Notes: generated by a model not told the origin, from the letters alone. 64,000 bases of DNA from DATARN01 sp963851105 (GCA_963851105.1 CAWKNP010000003.1:1-64000); one strand, 5' to 3'. Shown: positions 27,725 to 37,000, numbered from the stretch's first letter. Translations and numbers: made by a program.

Positions 27725-30700
27725 TTGCCGGGACCGGCCGTGACCCGCGGGCCGGCCGGCCGGCTGGTTGCGGCGGTGGCCCTCGTGGGCCTTTCGGTGA
27801 TGTTCACAGTGAGCCGATCCGCCCCCGCGGGTGCTCAGAGCACCCCCGGCCTTCTGCACCTCGTCGATCAGACCACTTGGATCGGAGACGGGGGCACGTT
27901 CCGGGTCGCGGTGAACGTGACAGCGCCGCCCGCCGCCGCCCGGCTGCAACTTTCGGTCTACCAGTCGCTCACCACCCGCTCGGACTTCGCGGAATCGCTG
28001 GCCGACCGGATCCACACCAGCCGCCTCAAGGTCTTCGACGCCGTCGCGGTGGCATCGCTCGGGACCACGCCGGAGTTGTCGGTCGCGGTCAATCCCAAGG
28101 CGTCAGCCCACGCCCCCCAATTTGTGCACCTCCCGGTATCCGGCGTGTACCCGGTACGGGTCGATCTTGTCGACGCCGCCGGCAGCCTGCTCAGCCGGCT
28201 GACGACCCACCTGATCTACAGCGGTCCCGATGCCGCCACCAACAGCCGTCTGGATGTGGCGTGGGTCGTGCCCCTCCACGCCGCCCCGGCGACCGGCACC
28301 CCGACTAGTGCACTCGCCCCGGGTGCTGACGCCAGCGGCCTTGTCGATCTGAGCGGCCAGCTCGGGACCCATGCCGCGGTCCCCCTCACGCTGGCCGCCA
28401 CGCCGCAGACCGTGGAGGCCCTGGCTGCCGGCGGGGCCAGCGACCGCAGCGCTGTCACCGATATTGCCGGATCTCTGGCCGGCCGCCAACTACTGGCGGG
28501 CCCCTATGTCCGCCTCGACCTGCCCGCCATGCTCGGCGCCGGCTTGGACAGCGAGATCCCGACCCAGCTGGCGACCGGTGCCGACGTGCTGGCCGCCGAC
28601 CTTCACGGTGTTCCGACAAGCGCCACCTGGGTCGAGTACGGCCCGCTCTCCGCGGCCGCGGTCGACGACCTGGCCGGGCGGGGCGTGCGGCGCCTCGTCG
28701 TGGCTGACAAAAGCCTGTCGCCGCTGCCCGCCGACGATCGGGTGCGAACGCTGGCGCAGCCGTTCACGGTGGCGGGAAAGAACTCCCGCATCGCCGGGGT
28801 CGCCTTCGACGCCGGACTGTCCGCCCATTTCATCGACCAGGGCGACCAGTTGCTGGCCGCCCATCAACTCATCGCCGATCTGGCGCTCGTGCAGCTGGAA
28901 CTGCCCAATCGCCGGGGTGGTCGCGGCGTCGTGGTCTCCCCACCCCTCGATTGGCACCCCGACAAGACGTTCCTCGCCACCGTCCTCGATGGCTTGGCGA
29001 AGGCGCCGATGCTGGCGCCGGTAACCGTCGACCGCTTGTTCTCGGACGTGAGCCCGTTGCAATCCGGTCAGAACCCGTTGGTGCGAGGCGTCGCACCCGG
29101 CGACCAGCAGCCGCGGAGCCAGACCATCGGCGACGCCGCTGCCATCCGCGCCGCCCGCAGGCTCATCCCCTCCCTGGCCTCGCTGATCCCGCCGGGCACC
29201 CCCGCCATCACCGATATCGAGCGGCTCCTTTTGATCAGCGAATCGGCTGATGTCAACGATCGGTCCCGGCCCGACGAGGTGGCCGCCGCCACGGCCATGG
29301 GCGACCACCTGAAGTCGATGGTCAGGCTTCCCGGCAACCAGTCGATCACGTTCACCGCCCGGCAGGGCCTGATCCCGATTTCCATCCTGAGCAGCGCTTC
29401 GTTCCCGCTGCGGGTGAAGGTACGGGTCACGAGCCAGAAGCTGGGCTTCCAGCCGGTGCAGCTTCCCGGTGGCAGCTGTGTTGTCGACTCCGGAACCTCG
29501 GAGGCCTGCACGCTCGAGTTGCGGGCCCAGAACACCACCGTTCGGGTTCCCGTCGTCGCCAAGACCGCCGGCGTGTTCTCCCTGACCGTCTCCCTGGACT
29601 CGCCCGACGGCGGCCTCATCCTGGCCACCAACCAGGACACGGTTCGTTCCACCGCCGCGTCGGGCGTCGGCGTCTTCCTGTCGATCGGCGCCGTCCTGCT
29701 GCTGGCGGTGTGGTGGGTCCGCGACGTCGTACACGGCCGCCGGGCGCGCCGGCTGGTGCCGAAGCGATTCGACGGGCTCGGCGGGGGGCAGCTCGCACCC
29801 GTGGGGGCGGAAGCCGACGACGGACTCAACCCGCTGGGTTTCTGGGGACCGCCCGGCGAACCCGGGGCCGCTGGCAACGGATCCCCGGGGGCGAAGGCGC
29901 CGGCCCTCGCCGCCCCGGCGGCAGCAAGTCGCAGCCGCACAGCCGTCATTCCGGGGCGCCGGCCCCCGGGTGGGGACGAGACCGGCGCCGTGACCACGCA
30001 GCCGATCCCAGTCATCGCCGCCGGCCGGCAGGAGGAAGGGGCCCCCGAGCCCCGGGCGACCACAGCCGCCGCGACCGCCCCGGCTCCGGCGGGTCGGGCC
30101 GCTCCGGCGGAGCCGTTGTCGGAGGCGGCCCCGGTTCCGGCGGGTCGGGCCGCTCCGGCGCAGCCGTTGTCGGAGGCGGCCCCGGTTCCGGCGGGTCGGG
30201 CCGCTCCGGCGGAGCCGGTGTCGGCGGTGGCCCCGGTGCTGCCCCCGCTCCCCCGCCGGCTCCCGGTGGCGCCGACCCCACGACCGCCGGCCCCGGCGGC
30301 TCCGCCACCGGAGACCGACTCTTTTTCCCGCAATACCGCAGTCATGGCGTTCGGCACGCTGCTCTCGCGCCTTACGGGATTCGGCCGGGTTCTTGCCCTG
30401 ATCTGGGCGTTCGGTATCACCTCGGGCCTCACCGACGTCTACACCATCGCCAACACCGCCCCGAACATCCTCTACGACCTGGTCCTCGGCGGCGTCCTGT
30501 CGGCGACGCTCGTGCCTGTTTTCGTCGACTACCTCGGGCGGGACGACACCGACGAAGGCTGGCGGGCCATCTCGGCCGTGGTCACCGCCATCACGGTCAC
30601 CCTGGTCGCCCTGTCCGCCGTCTTCTGGTTCGCAGCGCCCGCCATTATCCGCTTCTACGCCATCTACAACCACGGTCCGGGCGTCGCCGACCAGCGAGCC

Positions 30701-31891
30701 ATCGGCACGACGTTGCTGCACATGTTCGTGCCCCAACTGTTCCTCCTCGGCGGGATCGCCGTCACCACCGCCCTCCTGAACGCCCGGCGCCGCTTCGCCG
30801 CTGTCGCCTTCTCTCCCGTCGTCAACAACCTCGTCGCCATCGGCGCGATCGTCGCCGCCCGGATCGTCGCCACCAGCCTGACCCTGCCGGGTTTCCGGGC
30901 CGACCAGTCAGCCCTGTTGATCCTCGGTCTCGGCACCACAGCCGGCTACCTCTTCCAGTTCCTGGTCCAGGTGCCGTCGCTCATCCGCGCCGGCTTCCGG
31001 TTGCGGCCCGTCTGGGCTCCCACCCACCCTGCAGTGCGCACGGTGCTGCGGCTTTCGCTTTGGACCTTTGGGTCGGTGATGGCGAACCAGATTTCGTTCA
31101 ACCTGGTCCTGGTCCTGGCCGACCACAAAAAAGGAGATGTCGCCGTCTTCTCGACGGCGTACCAGTTCTTCCAGCTCCCCTACGCCATCTTCGCGGTGTC
31201 TATCGCCTCCGTCATCACACCCAACCTTTCAGAGCACTGGGCCAAACGGGACCTCGAGGGGTTCCGCCGGCAGATGGCGAATGGCGTCCGACTGACCATG
31301 GCGATCCTGATTCCCGCGGCCGTCGGGTATGTCGTATTGGCCCAGCCGTTCCTCCATCTCGTGTTGCGCCACGGGTCGTTCACCATCGCCGACGCCCACC
31401 GCATCGGCAGTGTGGTGGTCCTCTTCGCAGTCGGACTGCCCGGTTTCAGCGCCTACCTGCTGTTGATGCGGGCGTACCAGGCGATGCAGGACACCCGGTC
31501 CATGTTCTGGCTGTACCTGGTCGAAAACGTCGCCACCCTGATCCTCGCCGGCGCCCTGTATCCGGTGATGGGTGTCCGGGGCCTGGCGCTCGGATGGGTC
31601 GGCGCGTACACCGTCGGCTCGGTGGCGGCGTTCGCCCACTTGCGGCGCCGCACCGGCGGACTTGACGGCCAGGCCATTCTCGCCGGCGTGATGCGCGTCG
31701 GCGCCGCCACGGTGCTGATGGTGATTCCGGTGCTCGCTCTCACCCATGTGGTGAAGGGCACTTCCCCTCTCGCTCTCCTGGCCCAGGTTGGGGGCGGCGT
31801 GGTGCTGGGCACGATCGTCTATGTCGCCGCCGCTCAAGCATTCGGAGTTTCCGAACTAACCACCGTTTTGCCGGGGAGGCGCCACCGTTGA
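27725..31891 (+). CDS. murJ: DUF6049 protein fused to MurJ lipid II flippase
   Basis: One uninterrupted frame of 1388 residues. Residues about 1 to 640 form an exported DUF6049 region (Rv3909-like), with signal peptide RLVAAVALVGLSVMFTV. A membrane helix (GVGVFLSIGAVLLLAVWWV, about 647 to 666) returns to a cytoplasmic Pro/Ala linker with three copies of a 17-residue repeat (PAGRAAPAEPLSEAAPV, about 785 to 835). MurJ occupies about 867 to 1388 (NTAVMAFGTLLSRLTGFGRV; NILYDLVLGGVLSATLVPVF), with the 13 to 14 helices expected for a lipid II flippase. In mycobacteria these are two adjacent genes. A GTG near 30209 could allow separate translation of MurJ. The start is TTG at 27725 or GTG at 27740. 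Confidence 0.9.
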   Translation: MPGPAVTRGPAGRLVAAVALVGLSVMFTVSRSAPAGAQSTPGLLHLVDQTTWIGDGGTFRVAVNVTAPPAAARLQLSVYQSLTTRSDFAESLADRIHTSRLKVFDAVAVASLGTTPELSVAVNPKASAHAPQFVHLPVSGVYPVRVDLVDAAGSLLSRLTTHLIYSGPDAATNSRLDVAWVVPLHAAPATGTPTSALAPGADASGLVDLSGQLGTHAAVPLTLAATPQTVEALAAGGASDRSAVTDIAGSLAGRQLLAGPYVRLDLPAMLGAGLDSEIPTQLATGADVLAADLHGVPTSATWVEYGPLSAAAVDDLAGRGVRRLVVADKSLSPLPADDRVRTLAQPFTVAGKNSRIAGVAFDAGLSAHFIDQGDQLLAAHQLIADLALVQLELPNRRGGRGVVVSPPLDWHPDKTFLATVLDGLAKAPMLAPVTVDRLFSDVSPLQSGQNPLVRGVAPGDQQPRSQTIGDAAAIRAARRLIPSLASLIPPGTPAITDIERLLLISESADVNDRSRPDEVAAATAMGDHLKSMVRLPGNQSITFTARQGLIPISILSSASFPLRVKVRVTSQKLGFQPVQLPGGSCVVDSGTSEACTLELRAQNTTVRVPVVAKTAGVFSLTVSLDSPDGGLILATNQDTVRSTAASGVGVFLSIGAVLLLAVWWVRDVVHGRRARRLVPKRFDGLGGGQLAPVGAEADDGLNPLGFWGPPGEPGAAGNGSPGAKAPALAAPAAASRSRTAVIPGRRPPGGDETGAVTTQPIPVIAAGRQEEGAPEPRATTAAATAPAPAGRAAPAEPLSEAAPVPAGRAAPAQPLSEAAPVPAGRAAPAEPVSAVAPVLPPLPRRLPVAPTPRPPAPAAPPPETDSFSRNTAVMAFGTLLSRLTGFGRVLALIWAFGITSGLTDVYTIANTAPNILYDLVLGGVLSATLVPVFVDYLGRDDTDEGWRAISAVVTAITVTLVALSAVFWFAAPAIIRFYAIYNHGPGVADQRAIGTTLLHMFVPQLFLLGGIAVTTALLNARRRFAAVAFSPVVNNLVAIGAIVAARIVATSLTLPGFRADQSALLILGLGTTAGYLFQFLVQVPSLIRAGFRLRPVWAPTHPAVRTVLRLSLWTFGSVMANQISFNLVLVLADHKKGDVAVFSTAYQFFQLPYAIFAVSIASVITPNLSEHWAKRDLEGFRRQMANGVRLTMAILIPAAVGYVVLAQPFLHLVLRHGSFTIADAHRIGSVVVLFAVGLPGFSAYLLLMRAYQAMQDTRSMFWLYLVENVATLILAGALYPVMGVRGLALGWVGAYTVGSVAAFAHLRRRTGGLDGQAILAGVMRVGAATVLMVIPVLALTHVVKGTSPLALLAQVGGGVVLGTIVYVAAAQAFGVSELTTVLPGRRHR

Positions 31892-32241
31892 GGCCGTTCA
31901 TCAAGTTCGTCGTTGTCATCGTGCTCGCCGCTGGCCTCGTGATCGAGGTCGGCTCACCGCTATGGACCCGGTCGACGACCGCCGGTGCCGCCAACGACGC
32001 CGCGGCCGCCGCTGCTCGTGACTACTTCGACAGCGCCAACCTCGACTCCGCCAAGGCGGCGGCCACCCAAGCCGCCGCCGTCCGGGGCATGACCCTCACC
32101 AAGATTCGCCTGGAAACCGACGGCAGCATCACCGTCTGGGTCACCCATCAGGCCAAGTCGTACGTCCTGCACAACATCTCGGCACTGAAGAACTGGTACA
32201 ACGTGACGGCGTCGGCAAATTCGCCGCCGATCCGAAGCTGA
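31888..32241 (+). CDS. Small exported hypothetical protein
   Basis: 117 residues. Its TTG start overlaps the murJ stop (TTGA), so it is translationally coupled to MurJ. The N-terminus has one hydrophobic segment (FIKFVVVIVLAAGLVIEVGS, residues 4 to 23), followed by an Ala-rich helical stretch and a small domain (TLTKIRLETDGSITVWVTHQ). The segment resembles the leader of proteins carrying one N-terminal helix and a short extracellular domain. No family is recognised. The tight coupling suggests a role at the envelope with MurJ. Confidence 0.65.
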   Translation: MRPFIKFVVVIVLAAGLVIEVGSPLWTRSTTAGAANDAAAAAARDYFDSANLDSAKAAATQAAAVRGMTLTKIRLETDGSITVWVTHQAKSYVLHNISALKNWYNVTASANSPPIRS

Positions 32242-32266
32242 GTACTCGCCGCACCCGAGGGGGGAC

Positions 32267-33112
32267 ATGCCGGGAATACGTGTGGTCGCAGACAGTGCCT
32301 GTGACCTGCCCGAGGAACTGGTGGCCCGCTATCGCCTCACCATCGTCCCCCTGACGATCCGCTTCGGTTCCGAGGAGCTGGCCGATGTCGGGCCGAAGGA
32401 CTTCTGGGTCAAGTGCCGCCAATCCTCGGTCCTGCCCGCGACCGCCGCCCCGGCGCCCGGAGCGTTCGCCGAGGCGTTCGGCCAACTGGCAGCCGATGGT
32501 GCCGAGGGCGTCGTCTGCATCAACCTGTCGTCGAAGCTGTCCGCGACCATCGCTTCGGCTCAGACCGCGGCGCGCGAGGCCGGCGTCACCATCCCCGTCG
32601 AGGTGATCGACTCCACCAGCGTTTCCCTTGGCCAAGGCCTTCTGGTGATCGGAGCGGCCCGCTTGGCCGAGGAGGGGAAAACGCTCGCCGAGGTGGCTGC
32701 CTACGTGACTGCGTCCGCACCCCGGGTCAAGGTCTACGGCGTGCTCGACACCCTCGAGAACCTCAAGAAGGGGGGGCGAATCGGTGGTGCCCAGGCCCTT
32801 CTCGGCTCGATGCTGGCCATCAAGCCCGTTATCGAGATCCGCGACGGGGAGGTCCACGAGGAGTCCAAACAGCGGACTCGGGGACGGTCGCTCCAGTACC
32901 TGGCCAGCAAGGTGATTGAGGCGGCGGGGACCGGTCAGGTCAGTGAGCTCGGGATCATGCACGGCGACGCCGCTGATATCGACAAGTTCATCGACCTGGT
33001 GGCAACCGCCGTGCCCCGGGACAAGATGCTGGTGGGATTGGTCGGTGCCGTCATCGGGACCCACGCGGGACCCGGCGTTGTCGGTGTCACCTGGATCGAG
33101 CCCGCGGCCTGA
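32267..33112 (+). CDS. DegV family fatty-acid-binding protein
   Basis: DegV proteins bind a single fatty acid; the FakB members hand it to a fatty acid kinase. The two-domain fold is visible: IRVVADSACDLPEELVARY at the N-terminus, INLSSKLSATIASAQTA, DSTSVSLGQGLLVIGAARLA, and the conserved GVLDTLENLKKGGRIGGAQA near residue 165. At 281 residues it is of the standard length. No FakA kinase is nearby. It is separated from the upstream small gene by 25 bases, so it may belong to the murJ operon. Confidence 0.9.
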   Translation: MPGIRVVADSACDLPEELVARYRLTIVPLTIRFGSEELADVGPKDFWVKCRQSSVLPATAAPAPGAFAEAFGQLAADGAEGVVCINLSSKLSATIASAQTAAREAGVTIPVEVIDSTSVSLGQGLLVIGAARLAEEGKTLAEVAAYVTASAPRVKVYGVLDTLENLKKGGRIGGAQALLGSMLAIKPVIEIRDGEVHEESKQRTRGRSLQYLASKVIEAAGTGQVSELGIMHGDAADIDKFIDLVATAVPRDKMLVGLVGAVIGTHAGPGVVGVTWIEPAA

Positions 33113-33269
33113 TCATCGAAGTCCAGCCTTGACACCTGGCCGGTGCCGACGCCGGTCGCCGGTGTCTCTCGGCCGAGCACCGACGTACCTACACCGTCTT
33201 TTGCAGCACTTCGGGGTCAGGACAAGGGTGCCTCGGTGCGAGCCGAGGTGACCGGTAGCCTGTGATCCC

Positions 33270-34955
33270 GTGTCCGCTCCCGACGCGACCAAGCCGGTTG
33301 GCGCCGGCAGCGTGCTCTGTAGCCGTTACCGGCTGCTTCGCCTGGTCGCCCAAGGAGGGATGGCGTCGGTGTGGGAGGCCCACGACAACGTCCTCGCCCG
33401 TTCGGTGGCTGTCAAGATGCTCCACCCCCATCTGGCCGCCGACCGCCTCTTCCTCGAGCGCTTCCGGCGTGAGGCAATCTCGGCGGCCCGCCTGGCCCAC
33501 CCCAATGTGGTGGCGACGTTCGACGCCGGCATCAGCGAAGACGGCACGGCGTTCATCGTCATGGAGCTCATCCGGGGCCAGACACTGTCGGCGTTCGCGG
33601 CCGAGCACCGGCCCCTTCCGATCTTCGTGTGCGTCGAGATCGCCATGCAGATCGCTGATGCCCTGGCGCACGCCCACGCCGCCGGGCTCGTCCACCGGGA
33701 CATCAAGCCGGCCAACGTGCTCGTCTGCGACACCGAGTCCGATGGTGTGCCGCTGGTCAAGGTCACCGACTTCGGCATTGCCAAGGCGGCCGAAGGACTG
33801 GGCCTCGAGCTGACCAAGACGGGGATGATTCTCGGGACGCCGAAATACCTGAGCCCCGAGCAGATCGAGGGGCGCGAACCTGATGCCCGCGCCGATCTCT
33901 ATGCCCTCGGCGTGGTGCTCTTCGAACTGGTCGCCGGTCTGGCCCCTTTCCGGGGGCCGACCGAGATGGCCGTGGCCGTGCAGCACCTCAACGACGCCCC
34001 GGCGCGGCTACGCGATGTTCGGCCCACGGCACCGGCTGCCCTGGACCTCCTCGTGGCCGCGCTGCTCGCCAAACAGCCCCAGGACCGGCCCCCGTCGGCG
34101 GTAGCGGTCCGCCAGGCCCTGGCGAGAATCGACATGAGCGGGGGCCGCAACCCCGGGCCTTCGCCGGCTCCGGGGCCGGCTCGCACGTCGCCACCGGCGG
34201 GGAGCACGGCGGTCGGAACACCTCGGCCGGCGCCGTCACGCACCGGGTCGTCCGCGACCCCTTTCCAGGGTTTGCCGTCCCGCCCCTCGCCGGCCGGCGC
34301 CCGCCCGCCGCACCAGGGTGCGCCTCCCCCGCCCGCCTCCCGACCTGCGTCGGCCCGCTCGGCGCCAACCCGGTCCCCCCGGCCCCCCCGGCGCCCCAAC
34401 TGGACCGGGCGCATGGTCGCCGCTTTGGTCGTCGCGGCCATTGTGGTGGTCATCGTGGTCCTGTCGAATCAGAGCGGCGGCCGGGCTCGGTCCACAGGCC
34501 CGGGCGGACCGGCAGGGACTACGGCAACGCGGCTCACTATCCAGAACGTGTCTGTTTTCCATCTCGAGCGAGATGCCGACGGCGCCGCCCACGTCAACTA
34601 CGCCATCGACGGCGATCCCAACACCGCATGGCAGACCGATCGCTACTACGGGAGCCACTTCGCCAACCTGCGCCACGGCCTCGGCCTTGCCTTGACCCTG
34701 GACACCAGCGCGACGCTGCACACCCTCACGGTGACCTCGTCGACCACGGGATGGAGTGCCGAGATCTATGTCGCCGACAGCGTCCCAAACCCGCCGTCGC
34801 TGGCACCGTGGGGCGCTCCCGTGGACTCCAAGCAGAACATTCCGGGATCCACCACCTTCAATCTCCACAACCAATCCGGGCGCGCCATCCTCGTCTGGCT
34901 GACCGATCTGGGACCGACGTTCCAGGCTTCGATCGCCGAGGTGTCGGTGCGCTGA
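33270..34955 (+). CDS. Membrane Ser/Thr protein kinase with extracellular jelly-roll-like domain
   Basis: The Hanks-type kinase domain (about residues 20 to 285) appears intact: Gly-rich loop VAQGGMASVWE, Lys in VAVKMLHPH, HRDIKPANVL, DFGIAKAAEG and GTPKYLSPEQ. A Pro-rich linker (about 290 to 378) precedes one membrane helix (VAALVVAAIVVVIVVLS). The extracellular part (about 415 to 561) includes AHVNYAIDGDPNTAWQTDR, characteristic of galactose-binding/F5-F8-type folds. In mycobacteria a pseudokinase with a similar extracellular end is fused to MurJ (Rv3910); here it is separate and seems catalytically competent. The start is GTG at 33270. Confidence 0.92.
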   Translation: MSAPDATKPVGAGSVLCSRYRLLRLVAQGGMASVWEAHDNVLARSVAVKMLHPHLAADRLFLERFRREAISAARLAHPNVVATFDAGISEDGTAFIVMELIRGQTLSAFAAEHRPLPIFVCVEIAMQIADALAHAHAAGLVHRDIKPANVLVCDTESDGVPLVKVTDFGIAKAAEGLGLELTKTGMILGTPKYLSPEQIEGREPDARADLYALGVVLFELVAGLAPFRGPTEMAVAVQHLNDAPARLRDVRPTAPAALDLLVAALLAKQPQDRPPSAVAVRQALARIDMSGGRNPGPSPAPGPARTSPPAGSTAVGTPRPAPSRTGSSATPFQGLPSRPSPAGARPPHQGAPPPPASRPASARSAPTRSPRPPRRPNWTGRMVAALVVAAIVVVIVVLSNQSGGRARSTGPGGPAGTTATRLTIQNVSVFHLERDADGAAHVNYAIDGDPNTAWQTDRYYGSHFANLRHGLGLALTLDTSATLHTLTVTSSTTGWSAEIYVADSVPNPPSLAPWGAPVDSKQNIPGSTTFNLHNQSGRAILVWLTDLGPTFQASIAEVSVR

Positions 34956-34989
34956 AAGTCTCGGGAGCCAGCCGCTACGATCCCGCGTC

Positions 34990-35559
34990 ATTGACGGCGG
35001 CGACGACGATCTGGTCGCAGCGGCCCAGTCCGGTGACCCTCGGGCGCTCGATGCCCTGCTACGAGCGCACCACGACCGGCTGTATGCCGTGTGCCGCCGC
35101 CTGACCGGCAACGATGCCGACGCCGCGGACGCCACGCAGGAGACGTTGATCGCGGTGGTCCGTGGACTGGCCGGCTTCGACCGAAGGAGCCGGTTCACGA
35201 CCTGGACGTACCGCGTTGCGGTGAACGCATCGCTCGATGAGCTGCGCCGGCGGCGGCGCCGCCCGGAGCCCGGTTTGGAGGAATACGAGGCGCACAGCCG
35301 AGGTGGCGGCAGTGACCGCAGCGACGCGAGCGACCTCCGACTGGACATCGACGCTGCCCTCCGGGGTCTGCCGGCAGAATTCCGGGCGGCCGTCGTGCTG
35401 CGTGACCTTTGCGGGTTGGACTACGCCGAGATCGCCGAAGTTCTCGAGATTCCTCCGGGCACGGTGCGATCGCGCATCGCCCGCGGCCGGGCCGCTCTAC
35501 TACCACTCCTGGCCGGGAACCCCGCGTCGCCGGCCAAGCGTCCTAGCGAGCAGCCATGA
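34990..35559 (+). CDS. sigM: ECF RNA polymerase sigma factor, SigM-like
   Basis: Region 2 (LLRAHHDRLYAVCRRLTGND; ETLIAVVRGLAGFDRRSRF; TWTYRVAVNASLDELRRR) and region 4 (LPAEFRAAVVLRDLCGLDYA; EIPPGTVRSRIARGRAALL) are complete. The product resembles SigM, which lies between murJ and the trx genes in mycobacteria. No ATG, GTG or TTG is available at the expected N-terminus: an in-frame ATT at 34990 precedes DGGDDDLVAAAQSGDPRAL, while the first GTG (35089) falls inside region 2. Either a rare start or a one-base error near 34990 is likely. The stop overlaps the anti-sigma gene as ATGA. Confidence 0.88.
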   Translation: MDGGDDDLVAAAQSGDPRALDALLRAHHDRLYAVCRRLTGNDADAADATQETLIAVVRGLAGFDRRSRFTTWTYRVAVNASLDELRRRRRRPEPGLEEYEAHSRGGGSDRSDASDLRLDIDAALRGLPAEFRAAVVLRDLCGLDYAEIAEVLEIPPGTVRSRIARGRAALLPLLAGNPASPAKRPSEQP

Positions 35560-36524
35560 CGACGCACCATCTCGACGATGAATCCCTGAGCGCCGCCTAC
35601 GACGGCGAGGCGACCCCCGCCGATCAGGCGCATCTGACTACGTGTCCCCATTGCCAGGCGGCCCTCGGATTGCTTGACGCAGTTGCCCGGGAGATTGGGG
35701 CGCCCGTCGCCCCCCGGTCCCCGGAAGCGATCAACGCCGCCATCGCCCGCGCCGTGCGCGATTCCCCCCTCCCTGGGACCCCCGCAGTGGCCGGGACCGC
35801 TGAGGCCGCTTGGGCCGCCGGGGCCGCCACCGCTACCGGGACCACCGGGACCACCGGGACCGCTGAGGCCGCCAGGGCTGCCGGCATCACTGGGACGACC
35901 GGGGCCGCTGGGGTGGCCAGGGCTGCCGGGACCACCGGGACGACCGGGGCCGCGCCCTCCTCCCTCGCCGGGAACCCGCGGCGCCGACGGGGCAACCGTC
36001 AGCCGCCCGCCTGGATCCTGGGGGCGGCCGGTATCGCTGCTGCCGTCGCGCTGGTCGCCGTCGTAGCGATCGTGGGGCGGTCGCACTCCAGGACCACCGC
36101 GACATCTCCGGCGTTGTCATCTGGGGCCGCCGCCGCGTCGACGACAGCGCCGTCAAGCCGCACGTCGGGGTTGGCCTCCGACCTCGGTGACCAATCCGAT
36201 CCCGGGGTGGTGGCCCGACTGGCCCTGGCGGCCTCACGGCCACTAGGCGCCGCGACCGGCAACGCAGCCCCGGTCCCCACCGCGGCGAGCCCCGCCGCCA
36301 GCCACACTCTGGCGCCGGAGCTTGCTTTGGCCGCGACGCCCTGTGCCGCCGAAGCCCGCTTCGCCGTTGATGTCCCCCCCGACCGCCCTGTGCAATACGC
36401 CGCATCGCTGCGGTGGCGGGGTCAGGAGGCGGTCGTGGTGGTGTTCTCGGCGCCGAAGGGGTTGGCCGGGGTCATCATGAAGGTGGCGGGATGTTCTGAG
36501 CTCGTCGTCCTACCGACGCCATGA
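35556..36524 (+). CDS. Membrane anti-sigma factor with zinc-binding ZAS-like motif
   Basis: Partner of the upstream sigma factor. The N-terminus has an H-x3-C-x2-C motif (HLTTCPHCQ, residues 26 to 34) typical of anti-sigma domains that release the sigma factor on stress. An Ala/Gly/Thr-rich repeated linker (about 75 to 135, with units such as GTTGTTGTAEAARAAG) precedes one membrane helix (WILGAAGIAAAVALVAVVAI, about 152 to 171). The extracellular part is Ala/Ser-rich with two Cys near its end. The linker DNA is built of short repeats that read as Gly-Pro-rich in other frames. Confidence 0.8.
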   Translation: MTTHHLDDESLSAAYDGEATPADQAHLTTCPHCQAALGLLDAVAREIGAPVAPRSPEAINAAIARAVRDSPLPGTPAVAGTAEAAWAAGAATATGTTGTTGTAEAARAAGITGTTGAAGVARAAGTTGTTGAAPSSLAGNPRRRRGNRQPPAWILGAAGIAAAVALVAVVAIVGRSHSRTTATSPALSSGAAAASTTAPSSRTSGLASDLGDQSDPGVVARLALAASRPLGAATGNAAPVPTAASPAASHTLAPELALAATPCAAEARFAVDVPPDRPVQYAASLRWRGQEAVVVVFSAPKGLAGVIMKVAGCSELVVLPTP

Positions 36525-36975
36525 TCCCGCCTCGCAGCAGCGCCACCACCGCGCCGACCCCTAACGCGACCCAGCCTCCGATGGGAATCGGGTCGATGCC
36601 ATTTCCTGTCGAGATCCTCACCGCCAGTCCCAGCCCGCCGACGGTGCAGATGGCGCCGGCGATGGCGATGACACGGTCGTGGCGGTGGCTTATCGACAGC
36701 ATCACCTCGGTCACCACCAGCGCAAAGAGCACGCCGGCAATGTAAGGGGTGAACCCGGTGAAGGGATATTCCCCGAGAATCCAACCCCCGAGGGCCGCGA
36801 CACCAGCTCCGAAGAGGATGCCGGTGATCAGGCGGACAGGTGTCGGTTCCACCGGGTCGGGAGGTGCGGTCGCCGGCGCTACCGGCTCGACAGGGTGCGA
36901 CGGGGCTGATTCAGGAGGCGCTGAGCCCGTTGGCGCCGGGTCGGGGGCCGAGCCCGGCCGAGGCAACTGGGACAT
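36475..36975 (-). CDS. Four-helix membrane protein of unknown function
   Basis: 166 residues from ATG at 36975 (MSQLPRPGS). The cytoplasmic N-terminus of about 48 residues is Pro/Ala-rich. Four hydrophobic helices follow (ITGILFGAGVAALGGWILG; YIAGVLFALVVTEVMLSI; VIAIAGAICTVGGLGLAVRI; IPIGGWVALGVGAVVALLRGG). I do not recognise the family. It converges on the anti-sigma gene and overlaps its last 50 bases, which is unusual but allowed. No functional role is suggested by the context. Confidence 0.65.
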   Translation of the reverse strand: MSQLPRPGSAPDPAPTGSAPPESAPSHPVEPVAPATAPPDPVEPTPVRLITGILFGAGVAALGGWILGEYPFTGFTPYIAGVLFALVVTEVMLSISHRHDRVIAIAGAICTVGGLGLAVRISTGNGIDPIPIGGWVALGVGAVVALLRGGIMASVGRRAQNIPPPS

Positions 36976-37000
36976 GAATGAGCGAGAGTAGTCTCCCTCT

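Noticed and set aside
35421..36086. Collagen-like minus-strand frame opposite the anti-sigma gene
   Set aside because: It results from the repeat structure of the anti-sigma linker; the plus-strand gene with its ZAS motif and membrane helix is the real one.
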